Source: Pagrus major (lineage: Eukaryota; Chordata; Actinopteri; Spariformes; Sparidae). Taken from it: a stretch of DNA of 64,000 nucleotides. The translations under genes were made by a program, and so were the position numbers. The stretch spans positions 17,818,660 through 17,882,659 of the forward strand of contig NC_133235.1 of NCBI RefSeq assembly GCF_040436345.1, written 5' to 3'. Under the pieces are notes generated by a model. That model ran no database searches. It was given only the letters and a program-made list of their open reading frames with translations, and was not told the origin of the DNA. This document shows positions 13,311-25,370 of this stretch, piece after piece (the first letter of the stretch is position 1; each line of letters opens with the position of its first letter).

Positions 13311-15146
13311 CCCATTAAAACATGAAGAACAGCAGAAATTGTCCTGTATTTGGAGGATTTTTCCTCATCTCTCTGTCCTTGCAGGCATATTTGGTCCTCG
13401 TATGTATAGTAACGAATGTAGAGAGACACACACACATACACACACCAAATGGCCACATTGTTCTTGGCTGAGGCAACAGCTTGTGTACACAATCGCAATC
13501 GACTTAGACACCTCGCAATTAGCCTTCTACACGCCAGAAATCCCATTACAAAATATGATACTGTAAACGACGGCGCAATAATCCAGTTCTGCTAATCCAG
13601 GACCAATATGCTTCTGATTACATGAATCTGAAGCTTCACTACTCAAGTTTTCACCATCCACCTCTTCATATTGCAGTTCCAGTGCTCGCATGAGTCTTTT
13701 ATATAGATCATAATTGTATTTTATGGATGTTTTTGTCGGTTTTCTTGAACATGTGCGAACTGTGCACATGTACTCGTCCACATTTCTTCTTCCGTCCCCT
13801 CCCCCAGACAAATTCTGCCATAAGATTTGCCCCGAGGCCTTGTGCATTATCCACAGTCACTCAAGTTCCCTCTGAAGCCCATCTAATCTGAGGGCTGTAA
13901 TCCGCCTATTAGCCCTGCAACAGTCTGCTAGCTGCATCTGCTGACCTGCCTGCAGACCGCCCTGCTGGCCCGTCCAACCCCCATCCCCACCTTCCCAGGC
14001 CCCTGCTCCCCCCCAGGATCCTATTAGCTAAGTCCTGGCTATACAGCACTTTAAAGGGATGTGTTGGAGGTAATCCGCACGTTTAGAGTTTTACCCTCAG
14101 CAAACCTTGCCTGTAAGCATCCCGGACAATACACCCTAAGTGCTAAGCCTATTAGCCTCCATTAGCTCCCAGGATGTCCTAAAAACACCTTGGGGATAAA
14201 TCTGGGGACGCAATCGGTTTATGTGGAGCTATGTGGCGCGAACACATGCACCCTGCCTCCACCTACTTCTCTGCCAATGTCACAGCAGCTAGCATCAGCA
14301 ACTGAGAAGAAATGTATTTCAACATTTATGTCACTGTAAGTCCCAAGTGGGCACTAAGCACTAAGCCTCTGGGCCTTGTGTGATATATGGTCGCCTTCAC
14401 ATTCTCTCATGTAGGAATTAATGATTCACACTTTCATGTGTTCGTTTTTCAGGATGATTAGTGCAGTTTGATTGGATGAGCAGTTTACACACTTGGTGAT
14501 TAAATCTTGGCAAAATGTAAACAAAGCAATATGTTTGATCCCTGAAAACATCACAATCTGTGACAGGCTGTTAGCACCAGATTGTGCCTCTCATGTATCA
14601 GCATTACATTCAATCACACAGCATCTTGTTTCCTCAGATATGAAAATGCTTTGATCTTTAAAAAACACATTGGAAGATATTTCCTGAATCCTCAAAGACT
14701 CCTCAAACTACATGGATGAAAATATATTCAGCCTGTTGTATGATAACAAGGATTTTTAAACAGTTTCTAAAGTTCTGACTGTGTTTGAAGCCAAATACTG
14801 ACACTGACATGTTGGAAGCAAACATTAACATATACTAATGAGTTTATTTAATGTGTTGCCAATACAACAAACATTGTTTGGAGCTTGGCTGGGTGAGCTC
14901 AGGGTGCAACAGGACAGACAAGACAAGACAACATACCAATAATAAAACCATCATATATACATACATTGAAATAAACAAAGCACAATAATATAAGAGATAC
15001 GCTGAAAACAATTCACTTTAATGTGCAAGAAGTTTGCTGATAGTGTTAGAAAGACATCATTTCCAGCTTCCATCTTTGTTTGTAACTTGAGAAGCTGCTC
15101 AAAAATCTGTTTTATCATTCAGCGGACAGAATATTTTAAAAGAGTT

Positions 15147-15848
15147 GGTGACACTTTATAATAGCCATCATTAATACAAGGTACATTTATAGGTAATCAA
15201 ACTTTAGACAACTTCCCCCCCTAGCGTTTCCAGTTGGTATTATTGTTGACGCTGCTGTTGCGACGACAACTGGATCGTTTCAGTTTTCCTCAGAGTCGCA
15301 AACAACAACATCACAGGACAAAATACGAGTTTATTCAGTCATGTAGTCTATAATAGAAATGGATCGTCAGTTAACCCTCCTCGTCCCGGGTGACCACGTG
15401 CCCGGTGGCTGACAAATTAAGTAGTGATATCGAGTTTTATAGGGAACCAGTGTGAATGCAGATGGTTTCATTACATTGTGCGATCAACATTTACTTCATA
15501 ATGAAAGAAAACAAGAAAACTTGTTTATTGCCAGTTTAATAGTTATTTCACTGTTAACAAACAATGAAATGCTTTATAAAACATTTATTAAGAAGGTGTA
15601 AAAGTTTATTAACATCAGATGCAACTTTATAATGGCCATCTAAATAATGTTAATAGATGAACTACACAGTATTTATTGGCTTTTTAAAAAAGTCTTTTAA
15701 ACATCAGTTGCAACTTTACATAAACAGTTGCTTAATAAATAGTTTATAAAGAATTTAGTTGTTTGTAAATAGTCAAATAACTATTAACTAAAGTTTAATT
15801 AACTCAAATTCGACCCTTTATCAATGATGGTGACTATAAAGTGTTACC
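15147..15848. mobile_element. MITE with 30-bp imperfect terminal inverted repeats
   Basis: The left end is GGTGACACTTTATAATAGCC and the right end, reverse-complemented, is GGTAACACTTTATAGTCACC. The match continues into CATCATT(A/G)ATA. The interior carries more ACTTTATAATGGCCATC copies. No coding capacity is seen. The superfamily is not certain. Confidence 0.7.
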
Positions 15849-15919
15849 AAGACTCTTAAAAAGCTTTACAACAAGGGAAAATGCCGGGTATTTGTTATTT
15901 ATGTAAAATCATATGCATC

Positions 15920-16141
15920 TTAAAGGTGCACTATGTAGCTTTGGGAAAGAAATTCAAACTCGGAAAGGTAATTATTTACAATATTCTGAAATGTCCTCAG
16001 AACAAAATACGATCCCAAGAACGCTGTTTGATGCTAGAAATGTGGCACGGTCCAACAAATCTTAACAAAGTGAAATAATACAGTTTGTTTATTCACTTTA
16101 TAAGTCATTAAAAAAAAAATCAATCAATAGTGCACCTTTAA
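15920..16141. mobile_element. Short MITE with TTAAAGGTGCACTAT ends
   Basis: A 222-bp element with perfect 15-bp inverted ends TTAAAGGTGCACTAT / ATAGTGCACCTTTAA. A longer, diverged relative starts at 31337 (TTAAAGGTGCACTATGTAG) and shares internal text around 31470-31520. A third end-like fragment is at 33791. Confidence 0.7.
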
Positions 16142-17233
16142 TGGTGATACATGAGAAGTGGGGCTCGGATTGAGGGAACTTCAGAGGAATCCTTCGTAAG
16201 GCGCGTTCAATCACAGCTAACTCTTTGATTAGCATTTCTTTTAAGTCTCTTAAGTGAAGTTGTCGCCTGTGACTTAACTGCTGTAAACACATGTTCACAC
16301 CTGACGTCTTTGGCAGCCACAGACCCTCACATGGAAATTTTTCAGGCGGCTTCAGCGTTTTTTTTGCGAGTGAAACTGTCATTACGGGTGAGCCCGGAAA
16401 ACTCTTGTCATATTTCCTTAACGAGCAGGGGTCACACCCCAGCTGCCAAATCCGAGGATTGGAGTCCTTGGATTTGCTGTTGCCTGGTTAATCTCATTAC
16501 AAGAATGAATTAAAGGGAAAAATTGCTGACGACTTAGATGGAGCCCTGAGGAGGTCATATCAGACAAGACAGAAGTATTGTCTAGTCCTCCCTAATCCTC
16601 CCTCAACACAACAAACACATGCTGAAGCCATGTATGTTCTGTCGGTTACATGGAGCAGATTAGATTTTATGTGTCATAAGTGGAGAGTTGCAGGTTGTAT
16701 TGATTTAGCTGTGGTGTCGTTAGCTCAAAAAAAGGATGCTGACGAAAAGGATAATGTCAACTCAAAATAAATATAAAGAAATATAAAGCGTAATGTGGAT
16801 GCAACTAATCACAGCAGGCCGATTCATTATGTATTTTAGCATTATTTTCATGTTATTACAGAATCTGGGCTAATTATTAGGTTAATTATACAGATCTCAA
16901 GGCTGCTCATCTAATCGCATTGGCCTTTAGATTAATCACTTACTGAGGGATCAGCAGCCTTTTCTGCACTTTACTGCCTACAATATGCATGACGAGAGTT
17001 ACCACTTGAGAGTTTTGCATTTTTATACAATCGTGTTGCAAATATTCAGCAACGTGCATGAATTTTGAAGTTGCGACTGCAACCACAAACTGAGGTATCA
17101 GACTCTTCGTATGTGAAACTCAGTAGATTATGTGCTTTTGCAAGAATAACTGCGGCGTAAATGTGACTAACGAACCAAATTACAACCTTAACAAATCAGT
17201 CATGTTGAAAGAGGAAGTTTTTAATTGACTTAC

Positions 17234-17449
17234 CTTCAAGTTTGCAGCAGTAAACACAGCCTGGATCTGGTTTTGTCCCAAATAAGTTCAAAAATATGAA
17301 GAAAGAAAACCCTTGGCGAGCTCACAGGACCTGTCTCTCCACTGTCCCTCGTTCCCTTCCAACTAAATGGCCTCCCACTAACCAGCCAACTGGTCCGAGA
17401 GCAATCTGCTGCCAGCTAACTGCCTTAACTAAAAAAGACCTTTTAAATA
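17234..17449 (-). promoter_or_regulatory. Probable samd7 5' UTR exon and TATA-like promoter
   Basis: On the minus strand CTTGAAG is followed by a consensus GTAAGT donor at 17233-17228, and the samd7 start-codon exon has an unused acceptor directly upstream (12753). About 190 bp upstream of this donor the minus strand reads TATTTAAA (17449-17442). A TAATCC site lies just beyond (17626-17631). This fits a non-coding first exon starting near 17415; the start site is a guess. Confidence 0.4.
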
Positions 17450-20400
17450 CCGATTCATTTCATCTCCATTAGATGGCCTTATCTCCTGCAGTAAGCCCTC
17501 CCTGTCCTGACATCACTGTGATCTCCCATCCAACTGCTTGCCGCACCTTGCAACTGAAGTGTAATTACTGAAGCAGCACTGGTCCTAAGCATGGAGTGCT
17601 AAACCTCTTTCAACGTTTACCTCACTAATCCCTTGTTAGCACTTTAGACCACAGTTAAGACACCTAAATGCTTAGCTTCCTTTTCCAGTTGCAAAATGGC
17701 CAACCCCTCTTTATCCGCCCTGCAGCCACATGCAGAGGAGCTACATGATGCTGGTGGTAGACTGCAAAAATCCAGCAGATCAGTCTTGTTTTTGTTTTTC
17801 TTCACATGTCTAGTTTGGGTGTCAGGGGTATTGTACTCCCCAGGGTGCCACAGGGTTTGACCCAAACATGCTTCGTGGTAATTTGCTAGAAATCCGACTA
17901 AATGTTGGACGGATCATCCTCTCAGACCTCTTAATCTGACAGTTTGTGCTCACCAACCGCTTACAGCCTGGGCCTGCACTCTTTTGAATGAAGTATTTTT
18001 TTAATGCATGGTGGGCAGTAAGGAGCGCACGATTGGCGGGCTGAGCGGTAATTTTGTTAAACAGCAGACGTGATAAGAAGGGTGGCAGCCAAGAGCTCCT
18101 GGAGAGTCGAGTCAACGTAGAGGTCAGCGCGAGCCGTGTTGTTTACGAGATACATACGCACACACTCAGGTGTACCGGGCTAAAACTAATGTAGTCTAAT
18201 CCTGCAAAAATCCCTCCTTCATGAAGGTTATGATGTTCAGTTTTCAGGCAGAGTTCGTTGACACCAGGCCATGAGTCTAAGTACCCGCAATGCAGTTTCT
18301 CCCTTAATTTCTTTTATGATTATTTAACTTTAAATCAATTCAGTTATTTTTTATTTCCCAATTATCGAGAAGAATATGGATCTGTGGAGCCAGACGAACC
18401 TGCCAGCTCAAGTTTATTCAGTCAGACAGATCATACGTCTGGACCCCTCCCGTTCAGACAGATTTACCTGGTTTTATTGACGGGCCAATCACAACCGTTC
18501 ATCTAATATGGGGCAGGTTCTGATACGATGAATGACACAGGTCCAGTATTGAACAGTCACATGTCACACGTCTCGCTGCTCTGATTGGTTGCAGGTCTAT
18601 CCGATTGCGCCCAGTCTGCAGGTCGGTCGGGTGCAACTCACCGTTCGCATGAAACTCAGATCGAACTGTCCAACTAGGAAGTGCTGATCAAATATGAATC
18701 AATCTTCTGTCTGTTTTCAGAAACACATTTTAGTGTTCTGTCCAGCTGTAATCAGAGAAACTTCGGGACCAGGCCCAGCTCGCCAGCTGTTTTTGCAGCG
18801 ACCAAAGCATCCAAAACATGATGTATTCCTAACCCTAACCATGTGTTTTTGTGCCTAAAACTGCTGAGAACTGAGAATTGCATCCAATTGTGTCTAGAAG
18901 CATTTTGGTAGGCGCCCATTGAAAACAAAACACCCCCTGGAAATTGAAAATGAAGGCTACAGACTAATATGCAGTTACAAATTAGTCTAGCCGTGCCAGG
19001 CTAGTAACCTCCCGCCAGGTTGCAAAAATTACTACGTTGTTACATACTACTTCACAACGTCAGCAAACTACAATCTTTTGGTGTGTTCCATTGCAAGTCA
19101 GAAGTTTGAAATTCAGTCATAGGGGGTATTTCTGACTTCCAATCTAAAATCGTTCCGCTGCATCTGCTCGGAAAAACATGGCGCTCGCTTCAAACGGGTG
19201 TTCGAATGGCAGGTATGTGAACTTCACAAACAACTACAGCAGCTGATTTAACAGTTAAGGGCACTTAAAAAAAGACAAGACTTCTTTTGAACACTGATCA
19301 ACTGAATGAAAGTGAAAATGACAACTACAAATTGTATTTACCGCACGTTTCACAAACAAACACTATGAAGAAAAAATTGATGAAGAGGTATAGAGTAATT
19401 GTTCACCATGTGCGCCCCGTACTGCTGTGATGTCATCTGTGTACATGTCGGCGAACTCAGGCCATGTGGATCTTAACCGAGTTTCCGACTCAGGATTCTG
19501 TCTTGGATGGTCGTTTCGTTGCACTTTCCATGTCGGGGGTGGTTTATTCCAACTACCTCAGTGCAATGGAACGCACCATTAGTTTTAATTGTTTTCACTG
19601 AGAGACCCCTGGTGGTAGAAGTTACATACTGTGTGTTTAATTAGAAAGTGCCAACAGAGACACAAACATTGATTGACACACAACAGACTTGATTTCTGCT
19701 GAAGGAACAAAGCTCTTGCTGAACCGAGCCTTTCTGCACGTGTCCCCCTATAAGTTCTGTGCATCCAGAAAGTGGATGGTCTGTGTCATGTGTGAGTTTC
19801 CTGCCTAAATGAGCTTTCTTTAAGAGTTTATTCCTATTGGTGAATAAACTCAATGTTCTTTTAGCAACACCTTTGTCAAAGTAGCCAGGGTGTGTATATA
19901 TTTTATCTGCTCACAGAAAAATGAAGGTGCTGACTGGACCATTTTCAGGAAAGTTGACCCACCTGGTTCAACAAAGAACCAGTCAATGATCAGTCAATCA
20001 CTAAAAATCATTTTTATTTAATTAATTCAATTATATACATGGTATTAAAAATGTCCAATGAACCAATTGGCCCAACACAAAACACCATATTAAAATATAC
20101 TAAAATTCTGTAAACATAAATGAACATTTTCATGAGCGTCCCCTACAAACGTGGTGAGCTATAGCTAGAGCAGCTGTGTGTTTGTCGGTTGACAATTTTT
20201 TACTGAAAAGAGACTAATAAAGGACTTAGGAATTAAGAGAACTGAGCATTAGGACATCTAAACCGCTAATTTAAGAGTCTCCTGGGTGTAAGCTTTTTAT
20301 AAGGGATTTCTGTCCGTCTTGCTTGCACTCAGCATTATAGAGTCACAGTGAGGCGAAGGGATCAGAGCAGGTTTAACCTCGAGAAACAGCCCCGGCTATA

Positions 20401-21746
20401 AACTCACTGGGTCAGTATAAACAGCCAACACCGTCCATCTTCTAATTACACTAACAGTCTGGTCTCCGGATCACCAGCACGTCCTGCGTTCTTCGACATC
20501 AACAAGAATGACAACTGTGCCAAAGCTGTAATCCCTCAGAGATGGAAGCATTACGTCTTTTATGCTTTGAAAGCTTGTTTAGGTCTTGATTACCGCGAGA
20601 TCCCAGGTAGTAGGATTCCTCAGGATCAGGAATCCCTGAAATAACTGGAAAAGCTTCAGGAAACACCAACGGACACAGTGAATGTCTTATATGAGGACTT
20701 GCTCAACAAATACAGTGAAAATGTGCTATTTTATGTTTTATCATCATTAATAAATGCAGAGAAGACATCATTTTGCATCATTCTTGATTTCAAGTTTAAT
20801 TTCTCTTCTTATCAAGGAAATGAAGCTCTTTTAGTGAGATCCTTGAGGTAAAGTATAGGCAGGCACTCTTCTGCTGAAGTAGCAGTCTGCATCGATAAAA
20901 GAAGAACATCTTGTTCTGTGTCTGTGTCTCAGTCTGAAGTGGGCTGATCTGAGGCAAAGGGACTCCTGCTGCAAAATGTTTTACCATGTGCTTCGTAGAA
21001 AATGACAAAAGAATTAGAAATGAAAAGAGAAATGATTAGCAGAGCCTTTGGTACAATATCTAAGGCTGTTAAATATAAATCACTGGAGTTGGCATCACCT
21101 TTATCATTGGATTCATTTATCATTGGATTCATTCATTAACTGTTGAGTCTGTGAGGTTGTGCCAACTCTCACACACGAGACACTTTTCACACGCTCTCAC
21201 GCCACACGCTCCGTTTCTCCTGCAGTGAAAACCAAATTTATGACTGATAAAACAGGACAAGACAGCATCACAACAGCAGCACAGTGCAGCAGAAAGTTAT
21301 TACAAAGCGACAAAGATACAAATATGCAATTTATTCCCATGCATCCTGCTCAGAGTCATCTCAGTCAGCATCTCTGCCTGTTGTCTGGCACCGACTGACC
21401 CAGGCAGGAGGAGCAGTAAGGTGACGCTCGTGTCTCTGTCGCTCTTTCTCATGTTTTTAGGTTGGTATGCCGAATGCAAAATCATTGTGCTCATTACAGA
21501 AATCTAGTATTATAACAAGTAGAAGGAAGCCTCATGAAAATCCTTCCTGAAAGAATATTATTATACACGTTAACCATACCTTAATTTACATAGTCCATTT
21601 TTTCTAAATCAACTAACAGGATATGAATAATTGTTAGTTCTCCAAATATTTGCTTGAATTGAAACAGCAGCCGAGGTCTGTGTACTACAGTAACCTGTCA
21701 ATCATCTCTTTGCTATCAGAGGCCTCTTTAAACACCAAATATCATG
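17450..21746. other. Intergenic DNA between samd7 and the apoD cluster
   Basis: No convincing gene. It contains repeat-derived DNA at about 18160-19020 (including CTGATTGGTTGCAGG and GCCAGGCTAGTAACC-like text), a 500-bp inverted-repeat element (19079-19578) and otherwise unique AT-rich sequence. At about 21159-21175 TGCCAACTCTCAC recurs, a string also found in the apod copy 1 and 2 promoters. Confidence 0.4.
19079..19578. mobile_element. 500-bp MITE with TGGTGYGTTCCATTGCA ends
   Basis: The left end is TGGTGTGTTCCATTGCA and the right end, reverse-complemented, is TGGTGCGTTCCATTGCAC. The interior shows no intact coding frame for a transposase. The superfamily is not assigned because the target duplication is unclear. 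Confidence 0.7.
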
Positions 21747-21841
21747 TGAACAGGTGCCAATTCTCACGTCATTTTCTCAAAACAGCCTCACATGTAAACA
21801 GGCAGGAGGGGCTGCAGGAGACACGAGACTGATCTATAAAA
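21747..21841 (+). promoter_or_regulatory. apod copy 1 core promoter: two conserved blocks and TATA box
   Basis: TATAAAA is at 21835-21841. Upstream are block A (21747-21767, containing GAACAGGTGCCAA then TTCTCAC) and block B (21792-21814, ATGTAAACA then CAGGAGGGGCTG). Both blocks recur in the same order before apod copy 2 on the other strand. A short non-coding exon ending at a GTGAGC donor (21884/21885) follows, so transcription probably starts near 21865. Confidence 0.6.
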
Positions 21842-22013
21842 ACACCATCACAACTCAGAGCTTCACTGTTACCCAGTAATACAGGTGAGCAGGAGGCAGG
21901 TCTGAGTCTCTACTGGAGTCTCTTTGTGTGAATGTCTAAATGAATTAAGATTATTAATGTAATTTTAAAAAAGTACAGTATGTTTTCTTCTCTCTGCAGG
22001 TTGTGAAGAAAAG

Positions 22014-23663
22014 ATGAATGCCATCCAGGTGATTTCCCTCGCTCTGCTGTCCGTCCTGGCAGCCAACGCTCAGGTCATCATGCCAGGAAGATGCCCGAAG
22101 CCTGCACTTCAGGAGAACTTTGATGCTGCCAGGGTGAAAACCAAACCTTTGTTTTACTTTAATACAGTCTGTATTTAATATTTCTATTCAAACTAGGCCA
22201 TCGAGATTGACAAATTATCCCACTAAACATAAATTACCACGGACAGTAACTTAATTTCATGCTCTTATATCCGTCACGCTTCCTCTGCAGTACCTCGGTA
22301 CCTGGTATGATATCCAGAGACTCCCACACAGCTTCCAGAAGGGCGAGTGCAGCACTGCCACCTACAGCCTGAAGAGCCCGGGAGTCGTTGGTGTCCTCAA
22401 CAGGGAGCTGCTGTAAGTTCTCCACCCGCATCCATCATGAATCTGGCAAGAGTTTTGTCATTCGGTCATGAAAGTGTATGTTTTTTTGAACATACAAGTA
22501 TAGTTTCCATATATGTGGTTTTGTTTTGTGTTTTTTGTGTTAATTAAACAGCGTTATGACAATATTTTCACTTTGTAATTACACATTACACTGATATGTG
22601 AGTTGTCACAGGCTTATATTGGAATTGAGTCATCTTCATAGTATTATATGTATTTTTATTCTCTATATATTGAATAATATACCAGTTATTGTCGTTTTTC
22701 ATATATTGTTCATCATATAGTGATAACCATATATTTCTAAAAAATATATTATCTAGAAATATATGCAAAGTATGTTTTAAGTAATAGATTTTTAAATACA
22801 TATCATTACAGTATAATATTGTATGATGATATATTGGCATATATTGTCAAATACATGTGAACTCCTTCTATATTTAATTGTATTTTTAACATATTACATT
22901 ATATTTTTCAATATATGTCAATATAAACAAACATTGCTTGTATCATCTTTGATTCCTCATAATATAATGTTTTTTCAATCACTTGCACTATGAAGTTCAA
23001 CTGATTGATAAATCTGGTGGTAAAGCTATCAGCTTAAAGAAAACATTTCAAAATAGGAATATTCTCCCAATAAATTACTGTAAATCTAAATATTTACAAG
23101 AGCTTGAACGGAGTCAGATGGTTTTTCTGCTGGTTGTCACTTTTTCTAATTGTATATTTTTACCATCTGTGTTTTGTTTCAGTGCTGATGGGACCATTAA
23201 CTCCATCAGCGGCTCTGCTATAGCTAAGGACCCCTCTCAGCCTGCGAAGCTGTCCGTCTCCTTCTTTGAGTGTAAGAACCTCTAATTTAATACAAACGCA
23301 CAAAAACACCCTTTCCAACTCTTTAACCTGCAGTTAAGCTTCGTCTTTAACAAAACAGTAGATGTAGAGCATTTTGAAAACTGACATGTATCAGAGCTAA
23401 CATTTTACTTTACACCTGCAGACGCTCCCCCTGCCCCTTACTGGGTGCTGTCCACCGACTACGACAACTACTCTCTGGTCTACAGCTGCACCGACCTCGG
23501 CGTGCTGCATGTGGAGTTTGCCTGGATCATGAGCAGGCAGCCCACCATGCCTGAGGAGACCCTGGAGGAGCTGCAGGGCACCCTGTCCTCCATCGGAGTC
23601 AGAGTGGACAAGCTGCTTTCCTCCAACCAGGATTCAGTTTACTGCAGCGCCATGCACCAGTAA
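22014..23663 (+). CDS. apod: Apolipoprotein D-like lipocalin, copy 1
   Basis: A secreted lipocalin that would carry small hydrophobic ligands. Coding exons are 22014-22133, 22291-22412, 23183-23271 and 23422-23663, totalling 573 nt, 190 residues, all with GT-AG borders. The signal peptide is about residues 1-19, cut before Q20. The lipocalin signature is YLGTWYDI (41-48, G-x-W). Four cysteines at 27, 60, 133 and 185 fit the two apoD disulfides. YWVLSTDY and LVYSCTDLG are strongly apoD-like, and NYS (126-128) is a possible N-glycosylation site. The unpaired cysteine just after the third conserved one in human APOD is absent. A 5' non-coding exon lies at about 21865-21884, and AATAAA at 23708-23713 gives the 3' end. 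It converges with copy 2. Paralogue naming within the teleost apoD clusters is not decided. Confidence 0.93.
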
Positions 23664-23707
23664 ACAGACTGAGACAGACCTGATTGAGCCTCATGCAAAG
23701 TCAATGC

Positions 23708-23713
23708 AATAAA
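23708..23713 (+). promoter_or_regulatory. Poly(A) signal of apod copy 1
   Basis: AATAAA, 45 bases after the TAA stop codon. Confidence 0.75.
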
Positions 23714-24684
23714 CTTATTTAAACAGCACTGCAGGTTTTTGTGACTTTTATTTGGCCTCTGTGGTGATGTGATGTATTCATCAATATTGATAACTGATTG
23801 TTTTTTACAGTGCTGTTTTTGCTTCCCTGATCCTGTCCTTAATGACCCGTCTGAAGTGCCTGCTTAACAGCAAATGTAATATGCCGTTAAATGTAAACCA
23901 GTAGCTTTTCTCTATACTCTTCATTCATTTTTCAAGTATTTAAAGTATCGTTAACCGTCTACTTACGCTTGTAACCAAATCCCATGCAGTGTAAGTTGCA
24001 TGTTATTGTATAATTAGCGACGATTTTTCATTTTTTGGCTGTCAAATGCATTAGCCTCACTGCATGCTCAACTTTAAAAATCAAAATCAAAGAAGAAACC
24101 GGTGTTATACCATCAAAGAAAGCACATCCTTCTTTACTTTAGGTCACCTCCATTTAGCATTTATATACAAGCATTTGATTAATAGTAGTAGTAGTAAAGT
24201 AAGCAGATATAACTGTTTATTTTTGTATTTATCAAACACTATAACTCCTTCTGTGGACGCCCATCAGTGGAGGCTAAACAGATGACATTAGAGTAAATGT
24301 TGTAATTGTAATGATATAAAATATGTTTTCATAAGAAGTTATGGTTACTGACAAATACTTTACATTAACACTTAAAATGTCCTTATATAACTTCTAACAC
24401 TTGATATGATTGCCGCTCTCCTCAACTTTAAATAATTCATTGCTGTTTTAAAATTAGACTGTACCTTGTGTTATTTCTGCCTCCTGAAGACTGAAAGTTT
24501 TATATTACATTTATAAAGCTTTTTCTCTGCTCTGTACCTGACAAAGAGCAGATGCACTCACACTTTTGACAATGTGCTTGGCAGTAGAGGAAGAAGTACT
24601 CAGATCTTTACTCAGTTAAACCAGTGATACCACCGTGTAGAAACTCTCTTAGAAGTTAAAGTCCGACAGATGCAACTTCAATTA

Positions 24685-25165
24685 AGCCTGCAATTCAGTT
24701 TAGCATCAGCTTTTCAACAAACCTGAAAATATTCCTAATCTTTCATATATAATTGGTTTTATTCTAATTTTTGAGGTCAGCAATTCACCTCACTGTCAGA
24801 TTTTCAACAAACCTTAAAATATATTCCACATCTATCATACATGATAGGTATAACCCCAGTTTTTAAAGCCAGCAATGCAGTTTAGCGTCAGCTTTTCAAA
24901 TAAATTTTATCTATATAGCCCAAAATCACAATCACATTGCCTCAGTGAGCTTTACAATCTGTACAGTGAACGATATCTTCTGTCCTAAGACCCCTTCCTA
25001 ATCTTATATATATGATTTGTATTATTTCATATCTTAGAGCCAGCGATTCAGTTTAGCGCCTGCTTTTCAACAAACCTTAAAATATTTCACATTTTTCATA
25101 CATGATTGGTATTATTCTCATTTTAAAGTCAGCAGTGCAGTTTAGCATCAGCTTTTAGTATCAAT
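24685..25165. repeat. Diverged tandem repeat (~120 bp units) between apod copies 1 and 2
   Basis: Four imperfect units of the form GCAATGCAGTTTAGCATCAGC, TTTTCAACAAACCTTAAAATAT, then CATACATGATTGGTATTATT. The third is interrupted at about 24903-25005 by a common fish repeat fragment (ATAGCCCAAAATCACAAT, GCTTTACAATCTGTACAG). It fills the space between the two convergent 3' ends. Confidence 0.65.
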
Positions 25166-25370
25166 TTCTTTGTTTCATTGTCATTCAGAATAAGCCCGTA
25201 TAGATACGTAGACAAAACACACCACAACATACATTTCTTTCTACAGGTTTACTGCTCTGTCTTTGACAACATAGACCAGGCGAGACACATTTCATACAGT
25301 ACTGTGCTACGTCATAAATCCAGGTTGGCCTTTCAAACAGTCCTATAGGTTGAAACAGGAGTATCTCTGT

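Larger units (their letters stand above)
12753..17233 (-). other. samd7 intron 1 with repeats and candidate retinal regulatory DNA
   Basis: No coding exon is seen. It contains a CTCF-like site (12878-12890), a degenerate CCTAA-type repeat (13195-13310), two MITEs (15147-15848 and 15920-16141) and non-repetitive, GC-balanced stretches (about 13860-14300 and 16200-16620) with homeodomain K50 sites TAATCC (13898-13903, 14071-14076, 16593-16598). CRX/OTX proteins bind such sites in photoreceptor genes. Confidence 0.4.
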
